NCBI GenBank assembly: GCA_024235955.1
Contig: JACKLJ010000003.1
Coordinates: 248,001 to 312,000, forward strand
Direction of reading: 5' to 3'
DNA length: 64,000 nucleotides
DNA from: Burkholderiaceae bacterium
GTDB lineage: Bacteria; Pseudomonadota; Gammaproteobacteria; Burkholderiales; Burkholderiaceae_C
The notes under the pieces were generated by a model that did not search any database, was not told the origin of the DNA, and saw only the letters and a program-made list of their open reading frames with translations. The stretch's first letter is position 1, and the number at the start of each line of letters is the position of its first letter. Below are positions 21,518-30,726 of this stretch, piece after piece. A program made the translations under genes and the position numbers.

Positions 21518-23107
21518 ATGATCGAAATGCCCCCGTCGGAAGCTTCACGCCGCATTCGCCGTGTGGCGCTGGGCGACATCCTGTACCGCAGCGCGCGCCA
21601 GCACGGCACGCGCTGCGCCGTGGTCGATGGCGACCAGCGCATCGGCTACGCCGAGCTGGATGCGCGCAGCTCGCGCTTCGGCCACTGGCTGCTGGCCCAG
21701 GTGGGCGCTGGGCGTCAGGTGGGCATGCTGTGCGCCAATTCCATCGACATGGTGGTGGCCACCAACGGCATCCACAAGGCCGGGCAGGTGTGGGTGCCGG
21801 TGAACATCAAGCTCGACACGGCGGCCATCGCGTACATCCTGCGGCATGCCGAGGTGTCGGCGGTGGTGGTGGACGAGGCGCTGCTGGCCCAGCCGGAACT
21901 GGCGCAGGTGCTGCGCGAGCTGGGCGTGCCACTGGTCGTCACCATGGCTTCTGCCGGGGCAGGCGGCACCACGCTGGCGGCGGCCGAGGCGGGCCAGCCC
22001 GACACGCTGCCCGAGGTGCCGATTGACCAGGACCAGCCTGCGCTGCTCATGTACACCAGCGGCACCACCGGCCACCCCAAGGGCGTGGTGCATTCGCACC
22101 TGTCCGTCACCACGGCGGTGCTGGGCGACATGGCCGCGTTCGCCTACACCGAGCAGGACGTGGTGAGCGGCTGGCTCCCGCTGTTCCACTGCGCGCAGCA
22201 CGTGCTGGCGGCCACGGCCTGCGCGGCCGGCGCCTGCCTGGTGCTGTCGCGCACCTTCGTGCCGGCCGAGATCGCCCAGCTGGTGCTGAAGGAAGGCATC
22301 ACCGTGTTCGTGGGCCTGCCGATGATGTACGCGGCGGTGCTGGCCGACCCGGCGTTCAGGCCCGCCAGCGTGCGCCAGTGCGTGTACGCGATGGCGCCCA
22401 TCCCGGCGCCGCTGATCGCCCAGATCGCCGCGCGCATGAGCGACAACATCCTGCTGGCCACCGGCCAGACCGAGATCTACCCGGCGACCATGAGCTTCCG
22501 GCCGCTGCAGCATCCGGGGCGCGACGCTAACTACTGGGGCACCTCGCTGGTGACCTGCGAGACCGCCGTGATGGACGACGAAGGCCGCCTGCTGGGGCCG
22601 GGCCAGGTGGGCGAGATCGTGCACCGCGGCCCCAACGTGATGCTGGGCTACTTCAAGGACCCGCAGGCCACGGCCGAGGCGCAGAAGTTCGGCTGGCACC
22701 ACACGGGCGATCTGGGCATGTGGGACGAGGGCGGGCAGATGCTGTTCCTCGACCGCAAGAAGGACATGATCAAGACCGGCGGCGAGAACGTGGCCAGCGT
22801 GAAGGTGGAGGCGGCCGTGCTGGCCCATCCCGGCGTGGCGGGCGCGGCGGTGCTCGGCCTGCCGCACCCGCACTGGGGCGAGGCGGTGTGCGCCTTCGTG
22901 GTGGCCAAGCCCGGCACCGCCCAGGACGAGGCGGCGCTGCTGGCGCACTGCCGCGAGCGTCTGGGCGGTTTCGAGGTGCCCAAGCTGGTCCGGTTCGTCG
23001 ACGCGCTGCCGGCCACGGCCACCGGCAAGGTGCAGAAGCACGTGCTGCGCCGCCAGTTCGAGCAGCTGGCGGCCGAGGCCTGGGCGGAGGCCGGCACGGC
23101 TTCATAG
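21518..23107 (+). CDS. AMP-forming acyl-CoA synthetase
   Basis: 529 residues; ATG 21518 behind a strong GGAGAAGGAG box. It activates a carboxylic acid to its CoA ester via an acyl-adenylate in the cytosol. ANL motifs: YTSGTTGHPKGVVHSH (P-loop-like A3), GQTEIYPATM (A5), GWHHTGDLGMWDEGGQM (A7), DRKKDMIKTGGENVASVKVE (A8-A9) and the A10 lysine in PATATGKVQKHVLRRQ. Residues 290-330 of the binding pocket are Ala/Pro-rich and give no clear specificity. A 208-base gap with no gene separates it from the upstream dehydrogenase. It probably feeds the carboxylase pathway with its starting CoA ester, as AtuH is thought to do in terpene clusters. A bidirectional terminator follows. Confidence 0.9.
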   Translation: MIEMPPSEASRRIRRVALGDILYRSARQHGTRCAVVDGDQRIGYAELDARSSRFGHWLLAQVGAGRQVGMLCANSIDMVVATNGIHKAGQVWVPVNIKLDTAAIAYILRHAEVSAVVVDEALLAQPELAQVLRELGVPLVVTMASAGAGGTTLAAAEAGQPDTLPEVPIDQDQPALLMYTSGTTGHPKGVVHSHLSVTTAVLGDMAAFAYTEQDVVSGWLPLFHCAQHVLAATACAAGACLVLSRTFVPAEIAQLVLKEGITVFVGLPMMYAAVLADPAFRPASVRQCVYAMAPIPAPLIAQIAARMSDNILLATGQTEIYPATMSFRPLQHPGRDANYWGTSLVTCETAVMDDEGRLLGPGQVGEIVHRGPNVMLGYFKDPQATAEAQKFGWHHTGDLGMWDEGGQMLFLDRKKDMIKTGGENVASVKVEAAVLAHPGVAGAAVLGLPHPHWGEAVCAFVVAKPGTAQDEAALLAHCRERLGGFEVPKLVRFVDALPATATGKVQKHVLRRQFEQLAAEAWAEAGTAS

Positions 23108-23167
23108 ACCGCGGCCCGCCTGCGCGGCCGGAGACCGCCAGTCGCGCAGCTGGCGTCCGCAGGCATG

Positions 23168-23195
23168 AAAAAGGCCGCCAGGGCGGCGGCCTTTC
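23168..23195. terminator. Bidirectional Rho-independent terminator
   Basis: AAAAAGGCCGCC and GGCGGCCTTTC form a stem (GGCCGCC 23173-23179 with GGCGGCC 23185-23191) with A and T tracts on the two sides. It serves both the synthetase gene and the convergent binding-protein gene. Confidence 0.85.
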
Positions 23196-23213
23196 TTCAG
23201 GAACCCGGTGCGG

Positions 23214-24377
23214 CTACTTCATGTAGTCGGACACCACCTTCCACTTGCCGTCCTGGATCTGCGACAGGCGCGACGATTCGTTGCCCAGCCGCCTGGTGGG
23301 GCTGAAGGTCATCTCGGCCGAGCCGAAGATGTCGGGCGGGATGGTCATGCTGTCCATGGCCTTGATGAAGCTGTCGGTGGTCAGGTTGGCACCCGCCTTC
23401 TGCGCGCCGCGGATGAAGGCGTCCATCAGGCCGTAGCCGTAGACCGAGAACACCGTCGGGTCCTCGTTGAACTTGGTCTTGTACTTGGTGGCCCAGAAGC
23501 GGATCGGCTGGGAGGCTTCGTCCAGGTAGGGGTTCTGCACCGTCATGGTGGCGTAGAGCCCGTCCATCGCCTTGCCGCCGAGCTTGTGGATCAGGTCGGT
23601 GTAGGAGGCGCTGGAGCCGAGGAAGGTGGGATTGAAGCCGGTCTTGCGCGATTCGCCGATGGTGCCGATGGTCTCGCGAATGATGGTGCCCAGCACCACG
23701 AAGTCACAGCCGGCGGCCTTCATCTTGGCCACCTGAGAGGAGAAGTCGGTGGCGCCGCGCTTGAAGCTGGTCTTCTCGGTCATCTCCATGCCGGCAGCCT
23801 TCAGGCCGGCCTCGGCACCGCGCAGCACTTCCAGGCCGAACTCGTCGTCCTGGTAGATCGCGCAGACCTTCTTGGCGCCCTTTTCCTTCACCAGCCTGGG
23901 CGCGGCCAGGCGCATCTGGTCGAAATAGGTGGCCGCGAACGAGTACTTCAGCCGGTTGAAGGGCTCGTACATCTCGCGCGCGGCGGTGACCGGGAAGAAG
24001 TTGATGATGTTCTTGTCGAACAGCACCGGGAAGGTGGCCACGTTCTGGGCCGTGCCGATGTGGCCGACCATGGCGAAGATCTTGTCCTGGTTGACCAGCT
24101 TCTGCGCCGCCAGCACGGCGCGTTTGGGGTCGTAGCCGGAATCCTCGATCTTCAGCACGATCTTGCGGCCGTTGACGCCGCCCTGCTCGTTGATCTCGTC
24201 CACGCGCAACTGCATGCCCGAGCGCACCTGCTTGCCGAAGCCGGCCAGCGGGCCGGACAGATCCTGGATGGAGCCGAGCGTGATCTGGTCCTTGCTGACG
24301 CCCTGCGACTGGGCGAACACCGGGCCGGCCAGGCCGAGCGAGCCGGCCAGCAGCACGGTACCGAGTTGAAACTTCAT
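23214..24377 (-). CDS. Liv-type periplasmic substrate-binding protein
   Basis: 387 residues with a signal peptide (cleavage near VFA-Q, residue 23); the start codon is preceded by AAGGAGAC. It is a periplasmic-binding-protein type I fold of the LivK/urea class: ITLGSIQDLSGPLAGFGKQV, IEDSGYDPKRAVLAAQKLV and DFSSQVAKMKAAGCDFVVLG. The protein is the last gene of a minus-strand operon encoding LivH, LivM, LivG, LivF and a CoA ligase. In this order family the importer often takes up carboxylic acids or other non-amino-acid compounds; pairing with a ligase supports an acid substrate that is trapped as a CoA ester. The ligand is not evident. Confidence 0.9.
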   Translation of the reverse strand: MKFQLGTVLLAGSLGLAGPVFAQSQGVSKDQITLGSIQDLSGPLAGFGKQVRSGMQLRVDEINEQGGVNGRKIVLKIEDSGYDPKRAVLAAQKLVNQDKIFAMVGHIGTAQNVATFPVLFDKNIINFFPVTAAREMYEPFNRLKYSFAATYFDQMRLAAPRLVKEKGAKKVCAIYQDDEFGLEVLRGAEAGLKAAGMEMTEKTSFKRGATDFSSQVAKMKAAGCDFVVLGTIIRETIGTIGESRKTGFNPTFLGSSASYTDLIHKLGGKAMDGLYATMTVQNPYLDEASQPIRFWATKYKTKFNEDPTVFSVYGYGLMDAFIRGAQKAGANLTTDSFIKAMDSMTIPPDIFGSAEMTFSPTRRLGNESSRLSQIQDGKWKVVSDYMK

Positions 24378-24491
24378 GGTCTTGTCTCCTTGCGTTGTTG
24401 GCGGTCGGGCGGATGCTTCTTGTTCCGGGCGCAGCCCACGCGCTCCGGAGATTGTGCGTTCAGGCCCGGCGCGGGGCCGCAGTGATTACCC

Positions 24492-26366
24492 TCACCGGGC
24501 GGTGGCTCCGTCGCGGTACATGGCCTCGATCTGTGGCGCGTACTTGGTCTGCACCAGCTTGCGCTTGAGCTTCATGGTGGGGGTGAGTTCCTCGTCTTCG
24601 GCGGTGAGCTGGGTGTCGAGCAGGAAGAACTTCTTGATCTGCTCCACCCGGGCGAACTTGCGGTTCACGCCGTCGATCACGTCCTGGATCAGCTGCTGCA
24701 CCTCAGGCGCGCGGGTGAGGCTGGCGTAGTTGGAGAAGGGCACGTCGTGGTCCTGGGCGAACTTCTCGACGTTCTCCTGGTCGATCATGATGATCACCGT
24801 CAGGTACGGCAGCTTGTCGCCGATCACCACCGCGTCGGTGACGTAGGGGCTGAACTTGAGCTCGTTCTCCAGCTCGCTCGGGGTGATGTTCTTGCCACCC
24901 GCCGTGATGATGATGTCCTTCATCCGGTCGGTGATGCGGAAATAGCCCTCGCCGTCCACCGCGCCCACGTCGCCGGTGCGCAGCCAGCCGTCGGCGGTGA
25001 AGGTCTCGGCGGTTTTCTCGGGCAGGTTCAGGTAGCCGGCGAACACGTTGGGGCCCTTGACCTGGATCTCGCCGGTGTCCGGATCGATGCGCACCTGGTT
25101 GTATTGCGCGGCCGGCCCGATGGAGCCCGGCCTGATGCGGTCCGCCGGCACCCCGGTGGAAGCGCCGCAGGTCTCGGTCATGCCCCAGACCTCGAGCATG
25201 GGCACGCCGAGCGACAGGTACCACCTGACGAGTTCAGGCGAGATGGGCGCCGCGCCGGTGACCAGAAAGCGCGAGCGGTGGATGCCGATCAGCTTGCGCA
25301 CGTTGTCCAGCGCCAGCCAGCGCGCCACGCGGAACTGCGCCTTGAGCGCGGCGGGCACCGGCTGGCCGGCCAGCACGCGTTCGGCGATGCGCTGGCCCAC
25401 GCCGATGCCCCAGGCGTACACCGCCTGCTGTAGCCGCGTACCTTCCTTGAGCGCGATGGTCACGCCGGAATAGAACTTCTCCCACACGCGGGGCACGGCG
25501 GTGAATACGGTGGGCGCGATCTCGCGCACGTTCTCGGGCACGGTGTCGGGGTTCTCGACGAAGTTCAGTCTGGCCCCGGTGTAGAGCGAGAAATACTCGC
25601 CGCCCATGCGCTCGGCAATGTGGCACAGCGGCAGGAAGCACATGCACTCGTCGGCCTCGCTGCGCGCGATCAGCGTGTTGTAGCCGCGCACGGTGTAGGT
25701 GAGCCCGCCGTGCGTGTGCATGGCGCCCTTGGGCTTGCCCGTGGTGCCGGAGGTGTAGACCAGGATCGCCAGGTCGTCCGGCCGGCAATCGGCCACGTGC
25801 TGCAGCAACTCGTCAGGATGGGTGTCGTTGTAGGCGCGGCCCAGTTCGCGCAGCGCGTCCAGGCTGATGACGCCGGGGTCGTCCAGGTCGCGCAGGCCCT
25901 CCATGTCGAACACGACGATCTTGCGCAGAAGCGGCAGCTGCTCGCGCACTTCCAGCGCCTTGTCGAGCTGCTCGTCGTCCTCGACGAACAGGACGCTGGT
26001 GCGCGAGTCCTCGCACAGGTAATGCACTTGGGCCGCCGCGTCGGTGGGATAGATGCCGTTGGCCACGCCGCGGCAGGAGAGCACGGCCAGGTCGGCCAGC
26101 ACCCATTCGAGCACCGTATTGGAGAGGATGGATGCGGTGTCGCTAGGCGCGAAGCCCAGGCTCATCAGCCCGCCGGCGACCTCGCGCACCGCCTCGCCGA
26201 CATCGGTCCAGCTCCAGCTGCGCCAGATGCCCAGATGCTTCTCGCGCAGCCAGACCATGTCGCCGCGCTGCGCCACGGCATTCCAGAACATGGCCGGAAT
26301 GGTGTCGCCGTCGAGCACGCTCTCCGGTCGGGGCTGGATGGCGGAAAGGTCCCAAAGATTGCTCAT
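24492..26366 (-). CDS. Long-chain-type fatty acid-CoA ligase
   Basis: 624 residues. ANL motifs: LVYTSGTTGKPKGAMHTHGG, VWGMTETCGASTGV, DGWLRTGDVGAVDGEGYF and RMKDIIITAGGKNITPSELE, with the C-terminal ELTPTMKLKRKLVQTKYAP, which carries the A10-type lysine (MKLKRK). This long form with LEWVLADLAVLSCRGV near the N-terminus is typical of FadD15/long-chain synthetases that can act at the membrane. It lies three bases from the LivF stop side and inside the transporter operon, so uptake and activation are probably coupled. A separate, shorter synthetase (21518-23107) lies on the other side of the binding protein. The acid could be long-chain, isoprenoid or aromatic. Confidence 0.9.
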   Translation of the reverse strand: MSNLWDLSAIQPRPESVLDGDTIPAMFWNAVAQRGDMVWLREKHLGIWRSWSWTDVGEAVREVAGGLMSLGFAPSDTASILSNTVLEWVLADLAVLSCRGVANGIYPTDAAAQVHYLCEDSRTSVLFVEDDEQLDKALEVREQLPLLRKIVVFDMEGLRDLDDPGVISLDALRELGRAYNDTHPDELLQHVADCRPDDLAILVYTSGTTGKPKGAMHTHGGLTYTVRGYNTLIARSEADECMCFLPLCHIAERMGGEYFSLYTGARLNFVENPDTVPENVREIAPTVFTAVPRVWEKFYSGVTIALKEGTRLQQAVYAWGIGVGQRIAERVLAGQPVPAALKAQFRVARWLALDNVRKLIGIHRSRFLVTGAAPISPELVRWYLSLGVPMLEVWGMTETCGASTGVPADRIRPGSIGPAAQYNQVRIDPDTGEIQVKGPNVFAGYLNLPEKTAETFTADGWLRTGDVGAVDGEGYFRITDRMKDIIITAGGKNITPSELENELKFSPYVTDAVVIGDKLPYLTVIIMIDQENVEKFAQDHDVPFSNYASLTRAPEVQQLIQDVIDGVNRKFARVEQIKKFFLLDTQLTAEDEELTPTMKLKRKLVQTKYAPQIEAMYRDGATAR

Positions 26367-26368
26367 GC

Positions 26369-27142
26369 CTATCTCCAGGTCTTCTTCTTTTTCCAGCGTC
26401 GCTCGCCGCGCACGCCTTCGTCCTTCATGCCCAGGTAGAACTCCTTGATGTCTTCCTTTTCGCGCAGGCGCGCGCAGGTGTCTTCCATCACGATGCGGCC
26501 GTTCTCCAGCACGTAGCCGTAGTCGGCGGCGTTGAGCGCCATGTTGGCGTTCTGTTCAACCAGCAGGATGGTGGTGCCGCGCTCGCGGTTGATGCGCACC
26601 ACGATCTCGAAGATCTCCTTGGTGAGCTTGGGCGACAGGCCGAGGCTGGGTTCGTCCAGCAGGATCAGGTCGGGCTTGGCCATCAGCGCGCGGCTGATGG
26701 CCAGCATCTGCTGCTGGCCGCCGGAGAGCAGGCCGGCGTCCTGCGCGGCGCGTTCCCGCAGGATGGGGAAGTAGCCAAACACCTGCTCCATGTCGCGCGC
26801 CACGCCGTCGCGATCGGCGCGGGTGTAGGCGCCCATCAGCAGGTTGTCGCGCACCGAGAGCAGCGGGAACACCTCGCGCCCCTCCGGCACGTGCGACAGG
26901 CCCTGCTGCACGATGAAGGCCGGGTCGCGCGCGGTGATGTCGCGCCCCTTTAATTCGACCGTGCCCTTGCGCGGGTCGATGATGCCGGAGATGGTCTTCA
27001 GGATGGTGCTCTTGCCGGCGCCGTTGCTGCCCAGCACGGTGGCGATCCGGCCCGGCTCCACCTGCAGGCTGACGCCGCGGATGGCCTTGATGGGGCCGTA
27101 GGCGCTTTCGACGTTGAGCAGCTTCAGGATGGGGTCGGTCAT
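26369..27142 (-). CDS. livF: Liv-type ABC transporter ATP-binding protein (LivF-like)
   Basis: 257 residues. Walker A GSNGAGKST, signature LLSGGQQQMLAISRALM, Walker B LILLDEPSLGLSPK and the H-loop region give a complete ATPase. LLKLLNVESAYGPIKAIRG at the N-terminus is the LivF pattern. The C-terminal tail is longer and basic (RGERRWKKKKTWR), which is unusual for LivF. The stop is two bases from the ligase ATG, so the genes are coupled. It pairs with the LivG-like ATPase upstream and the two permeases beyond the repeat. Confidence 0.92.
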   Translation of the reverse strand: MTDPILKLLNVESAYGPIKAIRGVSLQVEPGRIATVLGSNGAGKSTILKTISGIIDPRKGTVELKGRDITARDPAFIVQQGLSHVPEGREVFPLLSVRDNLLMGAYTRADRDGVARDMEQVFGYFPILRERAAQDAGLLSGGQQQMLAISRALMAKPDLILLDEPSLGLSPKLTKEIFEIVVRINRERGTTILLVEQNANMALNAADYGYVLENGRIVMEDTCARLREKEDIKEFYLGMKDEGVRGERRWKKKKTWR

Positions 27143-27179
27143 TTGGCGCCCCCACGCTCTGCGGCTGTGTTGGCGGCGC

Positions 27180-27992
27180 TCATGCAGCCCTCCGCAGCGA
27201 CGAGACGTCGTCCACCGTGCCCAGGTAGGCTTCCACCACCGCAGGGTCGGTCTGCACCTCGCGCGGCGAACCCATGGCCAGCACCTGGCCCTGGTTCATG
27301 GCGACCACGCGGTCCGACACACGCGACACCAGCGACATGTCGTGCTCCACCATCAGCACGGTCACACCCAGCTCGTGCACCACGTCCTGGATCCAGAACG
27401 CCATGTCGTCGGTCTCTTCCACGTTCAGGCCGGAAGAGGGTTCGTCCAGCAGCAGCAGCTTGGGTTCGGCGCACAGGGCGCGCGCCATCTCCACCACCTT
27501 GCGCACGCCATAGGGCAGGCCGGCCACCATCGAATCGCGGTGGTGCTGCAGGTCGAGCAGGTCGATCACGCGCTCGACCTGCTCGCGGGCGCGGATCTCG
27601 GCTGCGCGCGTGGCGCGGGTGAAGAAGACTTCGCTCCAGAAGCCGGTCTCGCGGTGCGTGTGCCGGCCCACCAGCAGGTTGTGCAGCACGGTGGCGTGCT
27701 CGAACAGCTCGATGTTCTGGAAAGTGCGCGCGATGCCCAGCGAGGCCACGCGGTGGGGTGGCTGCGCGGTGAGCCTGATCAGGCCTTCGGGGCCGGCGAA
27801 GTCGATCACGCCGCTGGTCGGGTTGTAGATGCGGCTGATCAGGTTGAACACCGTGGTCTTGCCGGCACCGTTGGGGCCGATCAGCGTGAACACCTCGCCG
27901 CGCCGCACGTCGAAGCTCACGTCGTCCACGGCCAGCACGCCGCCGAAGCGGACGCTGAGGTTGCGGGCCGAGAGCAGGACGTCGTCGCTCAC
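27180..27992 (-). CDS. livG: Liv-type ABC transporter ATP-binding protein (LivG-like)
   Basis: 270 residues. Walker A GPNGAGKTT, signature LPYGVRKVVEMARAL (the Liv-type variant of LSGGQ), Walker B LLLLDEPSSGLNVEETD and TVLMVEHDMSLV fit LivG. The insertion FWSEVFFTRATRAAEIRARE in the helical domain is usual for LivG. Its start is preceded by GCAGGAG within a dispersed repeat copy (28019-28080), so that repeat supplies part of the leader. A 607-base repeat-filled gap separates it from livM, so the operon may be read through the gap or start again at an internal promoter. Confidence 0.92.
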   Translation of the reverse strand: MSDDVLLSARNLSVRFGGVLAVDDVSFDVRRGEVFTLIGPNGAGKTTVFNLISRIYNPTSGVIDFAGPEGLIRLTAQPPHRVASLGIARTFQNIELFEHATVLHNLLVGRHTHRETGFWSEVFFTRATRAAEIRAREQVERVIDLLDLQHHRDSMVAGLPYGVRKVVEMARALCAEPKLLLLDEPSSGLNVEETDDMAFWIQDVVHELGVTVLMVEHDMSLVSRVSDRVVAMNQGQVLAMGSPREVQTDPAVVEAYLGTVDDVSSLRRAA

Positions 27993-28018
27993 GTCATCAA
28001 CTCCTGCTGCAATGCTTT

Positions 28019-28080
28019 TAATTTAATAGCTGTCTGCGCCTGCTGCGCCTGGGCTGGAGGTCGATTTTTCTCAAAACTCC
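28019..28080 (-). repeat. Dispersed 60-bp element, minus strand
   Basis: Core ATAGCTGTCTGCGCC at 28025-28039. It lies 27 bases upstream of the livG start and in the gene's own orientation. Confidence 0.8.
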
Positions 28081-28087
28081 CTGCCCG

Positions 28088-28125
28088 GCATCCAGCGTTC
28101 GGGCTGAGCTTGTCGAAGCCCCGCG
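28088..28125 (+). repeat. Half-copy of the TTCGACAGGCTC REP-like repeat
   Basis: CGTTCGGGCTGAGCTTGTCG followed by AAGCCCCGCG matches one arm of the repeat at 9314-9378. Confidence 0.5.
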
Positions 28126-28139
28126 GGGCGCGCATTTGA

Positions 28140-28599
28140 TTGCCCGCCGCTGCGTCCTGTAGGCACGCCGCAGGCCGGGATGCGCGCCCGGCGGCGCTGC
28201 GGAACTCGCTGCGCGCTTGTGGCGCTCCGCTGAAACAGCCGCGGCGAGTCAGAGCACGAAGCGCGGCCATCCTTCGGTGTCCGTGCCCGCCCCACGCCCT
28301 GCGCGTCTCGGCACGGCCAGAGGGGCGAAGGAGAGGGGACGGGCTATCGCTTCGCTCGGCCCCGGAGCGAACAACAGGCTGCGCGGGCAGTTCTGGCGTC
28401 CCCCGATGGCCGCGGAGCAGGCCATGCGCGTGAACGCCGTGCCCGGGCTTGTACCGGGCACTGGCGTTGTCCCAGGCGAGGATCAACGGCACGCCCATGA
28501 AACCGGAACCGTGCCCGGGCTTGTACCGAGCACTGGCGTTGTCCGCCCTCACGAAGTAAGAGGGGGGAAGGCGCGTCAGCGACTCAGGGAGATGCCTCG
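28140..28599. repeat. Long stop-proximal repeat, copy C (deleted form)
   Basis: This fills most of the 607-base gap between livG and livM; no gene is seen. It shares GGAACTCGCTGCGCGCTTG, then GAGTCAGAGCACGAAGCGCG, GGCCATCCTTCGGTGTCCG and the end piece GATGGCCGCGGAGCAGGCCA with copies A and B at 56.7 and 60.1 kb. It lacks their 34-base hairpin segment. Near 28490-28540 the phrase CCGGGCTTGTACCG is duplicated. It ends with GCGCGTCAGCGACTCAGGGA right at the livM stop (28600, minus strand). Confidence 0.8.
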
Positions 28600-29676
28600 T
28601 CATTTCAACCTGTCGGACTTCTGGAACGACTTCTGCCGCTTGAACATGCCCTTGCGGTAGAACGGGAACAGCTGGAACCAGGTGCGGATCTTCAGCCAGC
28701 GGCCGTACAGGCCCAGCGGCTCGAACAGCACGAAGCCGATCAGCACCGCCCCGTACACCACCGCCTGCAGGCCTGGGGCCTGGCCGATGCTGTCGGGCAG
28801 GTAGTCCTTGACCATGGAGATGACCTGCGGCATGGCGATCAGGAAGATGGCGCCCAGGAAGGCGCCGTGCACCGAGCCCAGGCCACCGATCACCACTAGC
28901 AGCAGCAGGTCGATCGACTGCAGGATGCCGAACTGGTCGGGCGAGATGAACTGCAGCTTGTGCGCGTACAGCGCGCCACCCAGGCCGGCCAGTGCGGCCG
29001 ACAGCGCAAACGACAGCGTCTTGTAGCGCGCCAGGTTGACGCCCATGCTCTGGGCCGAGATCTCCGAATCGCGGATGGCGACGAAGGCGCGGCCGGTGGA
29101 GGAGCGCAGCAGGTTCAGGATCGCCAGGGTGGACAGCACCGCAGTGACCAGGCAGATGAAATAGAAGCCCTCGCCCGAGGTGATGCGCCAGTCGAAGATC
29201 GCCGGTGAGCGCAGGCTCATGCCGGAGTTGCCGCCGGTCACCGATTCCCAGCGTGCGAACCCTTCTTCCACGATGAAGCCGAAGGCCAGCGTGGCGATGC
29301 CCAGGTAGATGCCCTTCACGCGCAGCGCGGGCAGGCCCACCACCACGCCCACCACGGCTGCCAGCAAAGCCGCGCAGGCCATGGCCAGCGGGAACGGCAC
29401 GCCCAGGTTGGTGAGCACGCCCTGGGCGTAGGCGCCCACGCCCAGGAAGGCCGCGTGGCCGATGGAGAACTGGCCCGTGTAGCCGGCCAGCAGCATCAGC
29501 CCGAGCCCGACGATGCCGTAGATCAGCACGAAGGTGAGCTGCGCCAGCCAGTACTCGGGCAGCAGCCAGGGCGCGGCCAGCAGGAACAGCACCAGCACCG
29601 CGTACCAGAACACGTGGCCGCCATGTTTGGCCAGGCGGATGTCCTGCTCATAGCTGGTCTTGAAGATGAAGCGCAT
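28600..29676 (-). CDS. livM: Liv-type ABC transporter permease (LivM-like)
   Basis: 358 residues, strongly hydrophobic, with about nine to ten membrane spans. LivM motifs: LMLLAGYTGQFSIGHAAFLGVGAY, LPALRVKGIYLGIATLAFGFI and VVIGGLGSVHGAFLGA. The N-terminal 20 residues are hydrophilic (FKTSYEQDIRLAKHGG) and the C-terminal tail is basic (FYRKGMFKRQKSFQKSDRLK). It forms the heterodimeric channel with LivH, which starts 15 bases upstream in the same operon. A repeat-rich gap lies between it and the ATPase genes. Confidence 0.92.
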   Translation of the reverse strand: MRFIFKTSYEQDIRLAKHGGHVFWYAVLVLFLLAAPWLLPEYWLAQLTFVLIYGIVGLGLMLLAGYTGQFSIGHAAFLGVGAYAQGVLTNLGVPFPLAMACAALLAAVVGVVVGLPALRVKGIYLGIATLAFGFIVEEGFARWESVTGGNSGMSLRSPAIFDWRITSGEGFYFICLVTAVLSTLAILNLLRSSTGRAFVAIRDSEISAQSMGVNLARYKTLSFALSAALAGLGGALYAHKLQFISPDQFGILQSIDLLLLVVIGGLGSVHGAFLGAIFLIAMPQVISMVKDYLPDSIGQAPGLQAVVYGAVLIGFVLFEPLGLYGRWLKIRTWFQLFPFYRKGMFKRQKSFQKSDRLK

Positions 29677-29691
29677 CGCGGGTGGGTTCTC

Positions 29692-30567
29692 TCAGACCTT
29701 CTTGCGGAGCTTCTCGCCGAACAGCCCGTTGGGCCGGACCATCAGCATGATCAGCACGACGATGTAGGCGGCGATGTCCTTGAAACCCTCGGGCAGGTAG
29801 AAGCCCGACAGCGACTCGACGATGCCGATGATCAGCCCGCCCACGATGGCGCCCGGCAGGCTGCCGAAACCGCCCACCACCGCCGCCGGGAAGGCCTTGA
29901 GCCCGATGAAGCCCATGTTGGCGTACACGAAGGTGATGGGCGCCAGCAGCAGGCCGGCCACCGCGGCCACCGCCGCCGCCAGCCCCCACACCAGGCCGTT
30001 GAGGCGTTTGACCGGAATGCCCATGTAGTAGGCCGCCAGCTGGTTCTGCGACGAGGCCTGCATGGCGATGCCGAGCTTGCTGTAGCGGAACATCGCGAAC
30101 AGCGCGGCGCACAGCACGGCGGTGACGGCGATCACCACCATCTGTTCGGCACTCAGCACCAGCGAGCCGAGGTTCCAGGTGACGTTGCGGTAGGGCACTT
30201 CCAGCGCGTGGGTTTCGGTGCCGATGCCGGGGATCATGGTCACCAGACCGCGCGCCACGTAGCCGATGCCGATGGTCAGCATGACGATGGAGAACGCGGG
30301 CTGACCGAGGATCGGCCGGATCACCAGCCGCTCCAGCACCACGCCGAACACCGCCATGGCTGCGATGGCCGACAGCACCGCCAGCCAGAACGGGAAGCCG
30401 AGCATGCTCATGGCCGCCAGTCCGCAGAAGGCGCCCAGCATCATCAGCTCGCCCTGGGCGAAGCTGACGGTCTCGGTGGCTTTGTAGATCAGCACGAAGC
30501 CCAGTGCGATCAGGCCGTAGATACAGCCTTGGGCAATCCCGCTGATCACGAGTTGCAGGAACTGCAT
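29692..30567 (-). CDS. livH: Liv-type ABC transporter permease (LivH-like)
   Basis: 291 residues, about eight membrane spans. LivH pattern: QLVISGIAQGCIYGLIALGFVLIYKAT, VSFAQGELMMLGAF and VGGFGSLPGAIVGGLIIGIVE. It is the first gene of the minus-strand transporter operon (livH-livM-livG-livF-ligase-binding protein). The start is only about 160 bases from the divergent crotonase gene, so the 159-base gap between them should hold promoters for both operons; I see no strong operator there apart from a short AACCCT/AGGGTT repeat at 30648-30670. Confidence 0.92.
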   Translation of the reverse strand: MQFLQLVISGIAQGCIYGLIALGFVLIYKATETVSFAQGELMMLGAFCGLAAMSMLGFPFWLAVLSAIAAMAVFGVVLERLVIRPILGQPAFSIVMLTIGIGYVARGLVTMIPGIGTETHALEVPYRNVTWNLGSLVLSAEQMVVIAVTAVLCAALFAMFRYSKLGIAMQASSQNQLAAYYMGIPVKRLNGLVWGLAAAVAAVAGLLLAPITFVYANMGFIGLKAFPAAVVGGFGSLPGAIVGGLIIGIVESLSGFYLPEGFKDIAAYIVVLIMLMVRPNGLFGEKLRKKV

Positions 30568-30726
30568 GTGTCTCCATAAGTGCCATCTGGCGTGGCATCT
30601 TTGCTGCCCGACTCTATCGATCCCGCGCTGGCGCGCATCCCCCGAAAAACCCTAAGCTGTCGCCAGGGTTACTCATCGGGTGTTTCGGCGCCCGAAGATG
30701 GGGCGGCTTGCCACCAAGGAGATTGC

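Noticed and set aside
30648..30670. AACCCT/AGGGTT inverted repeat as an operator between livH and the crotonase gene
   Set aside because: Arms of six bases with an 11-base spacer are too weak to call; no second copy was noticed.
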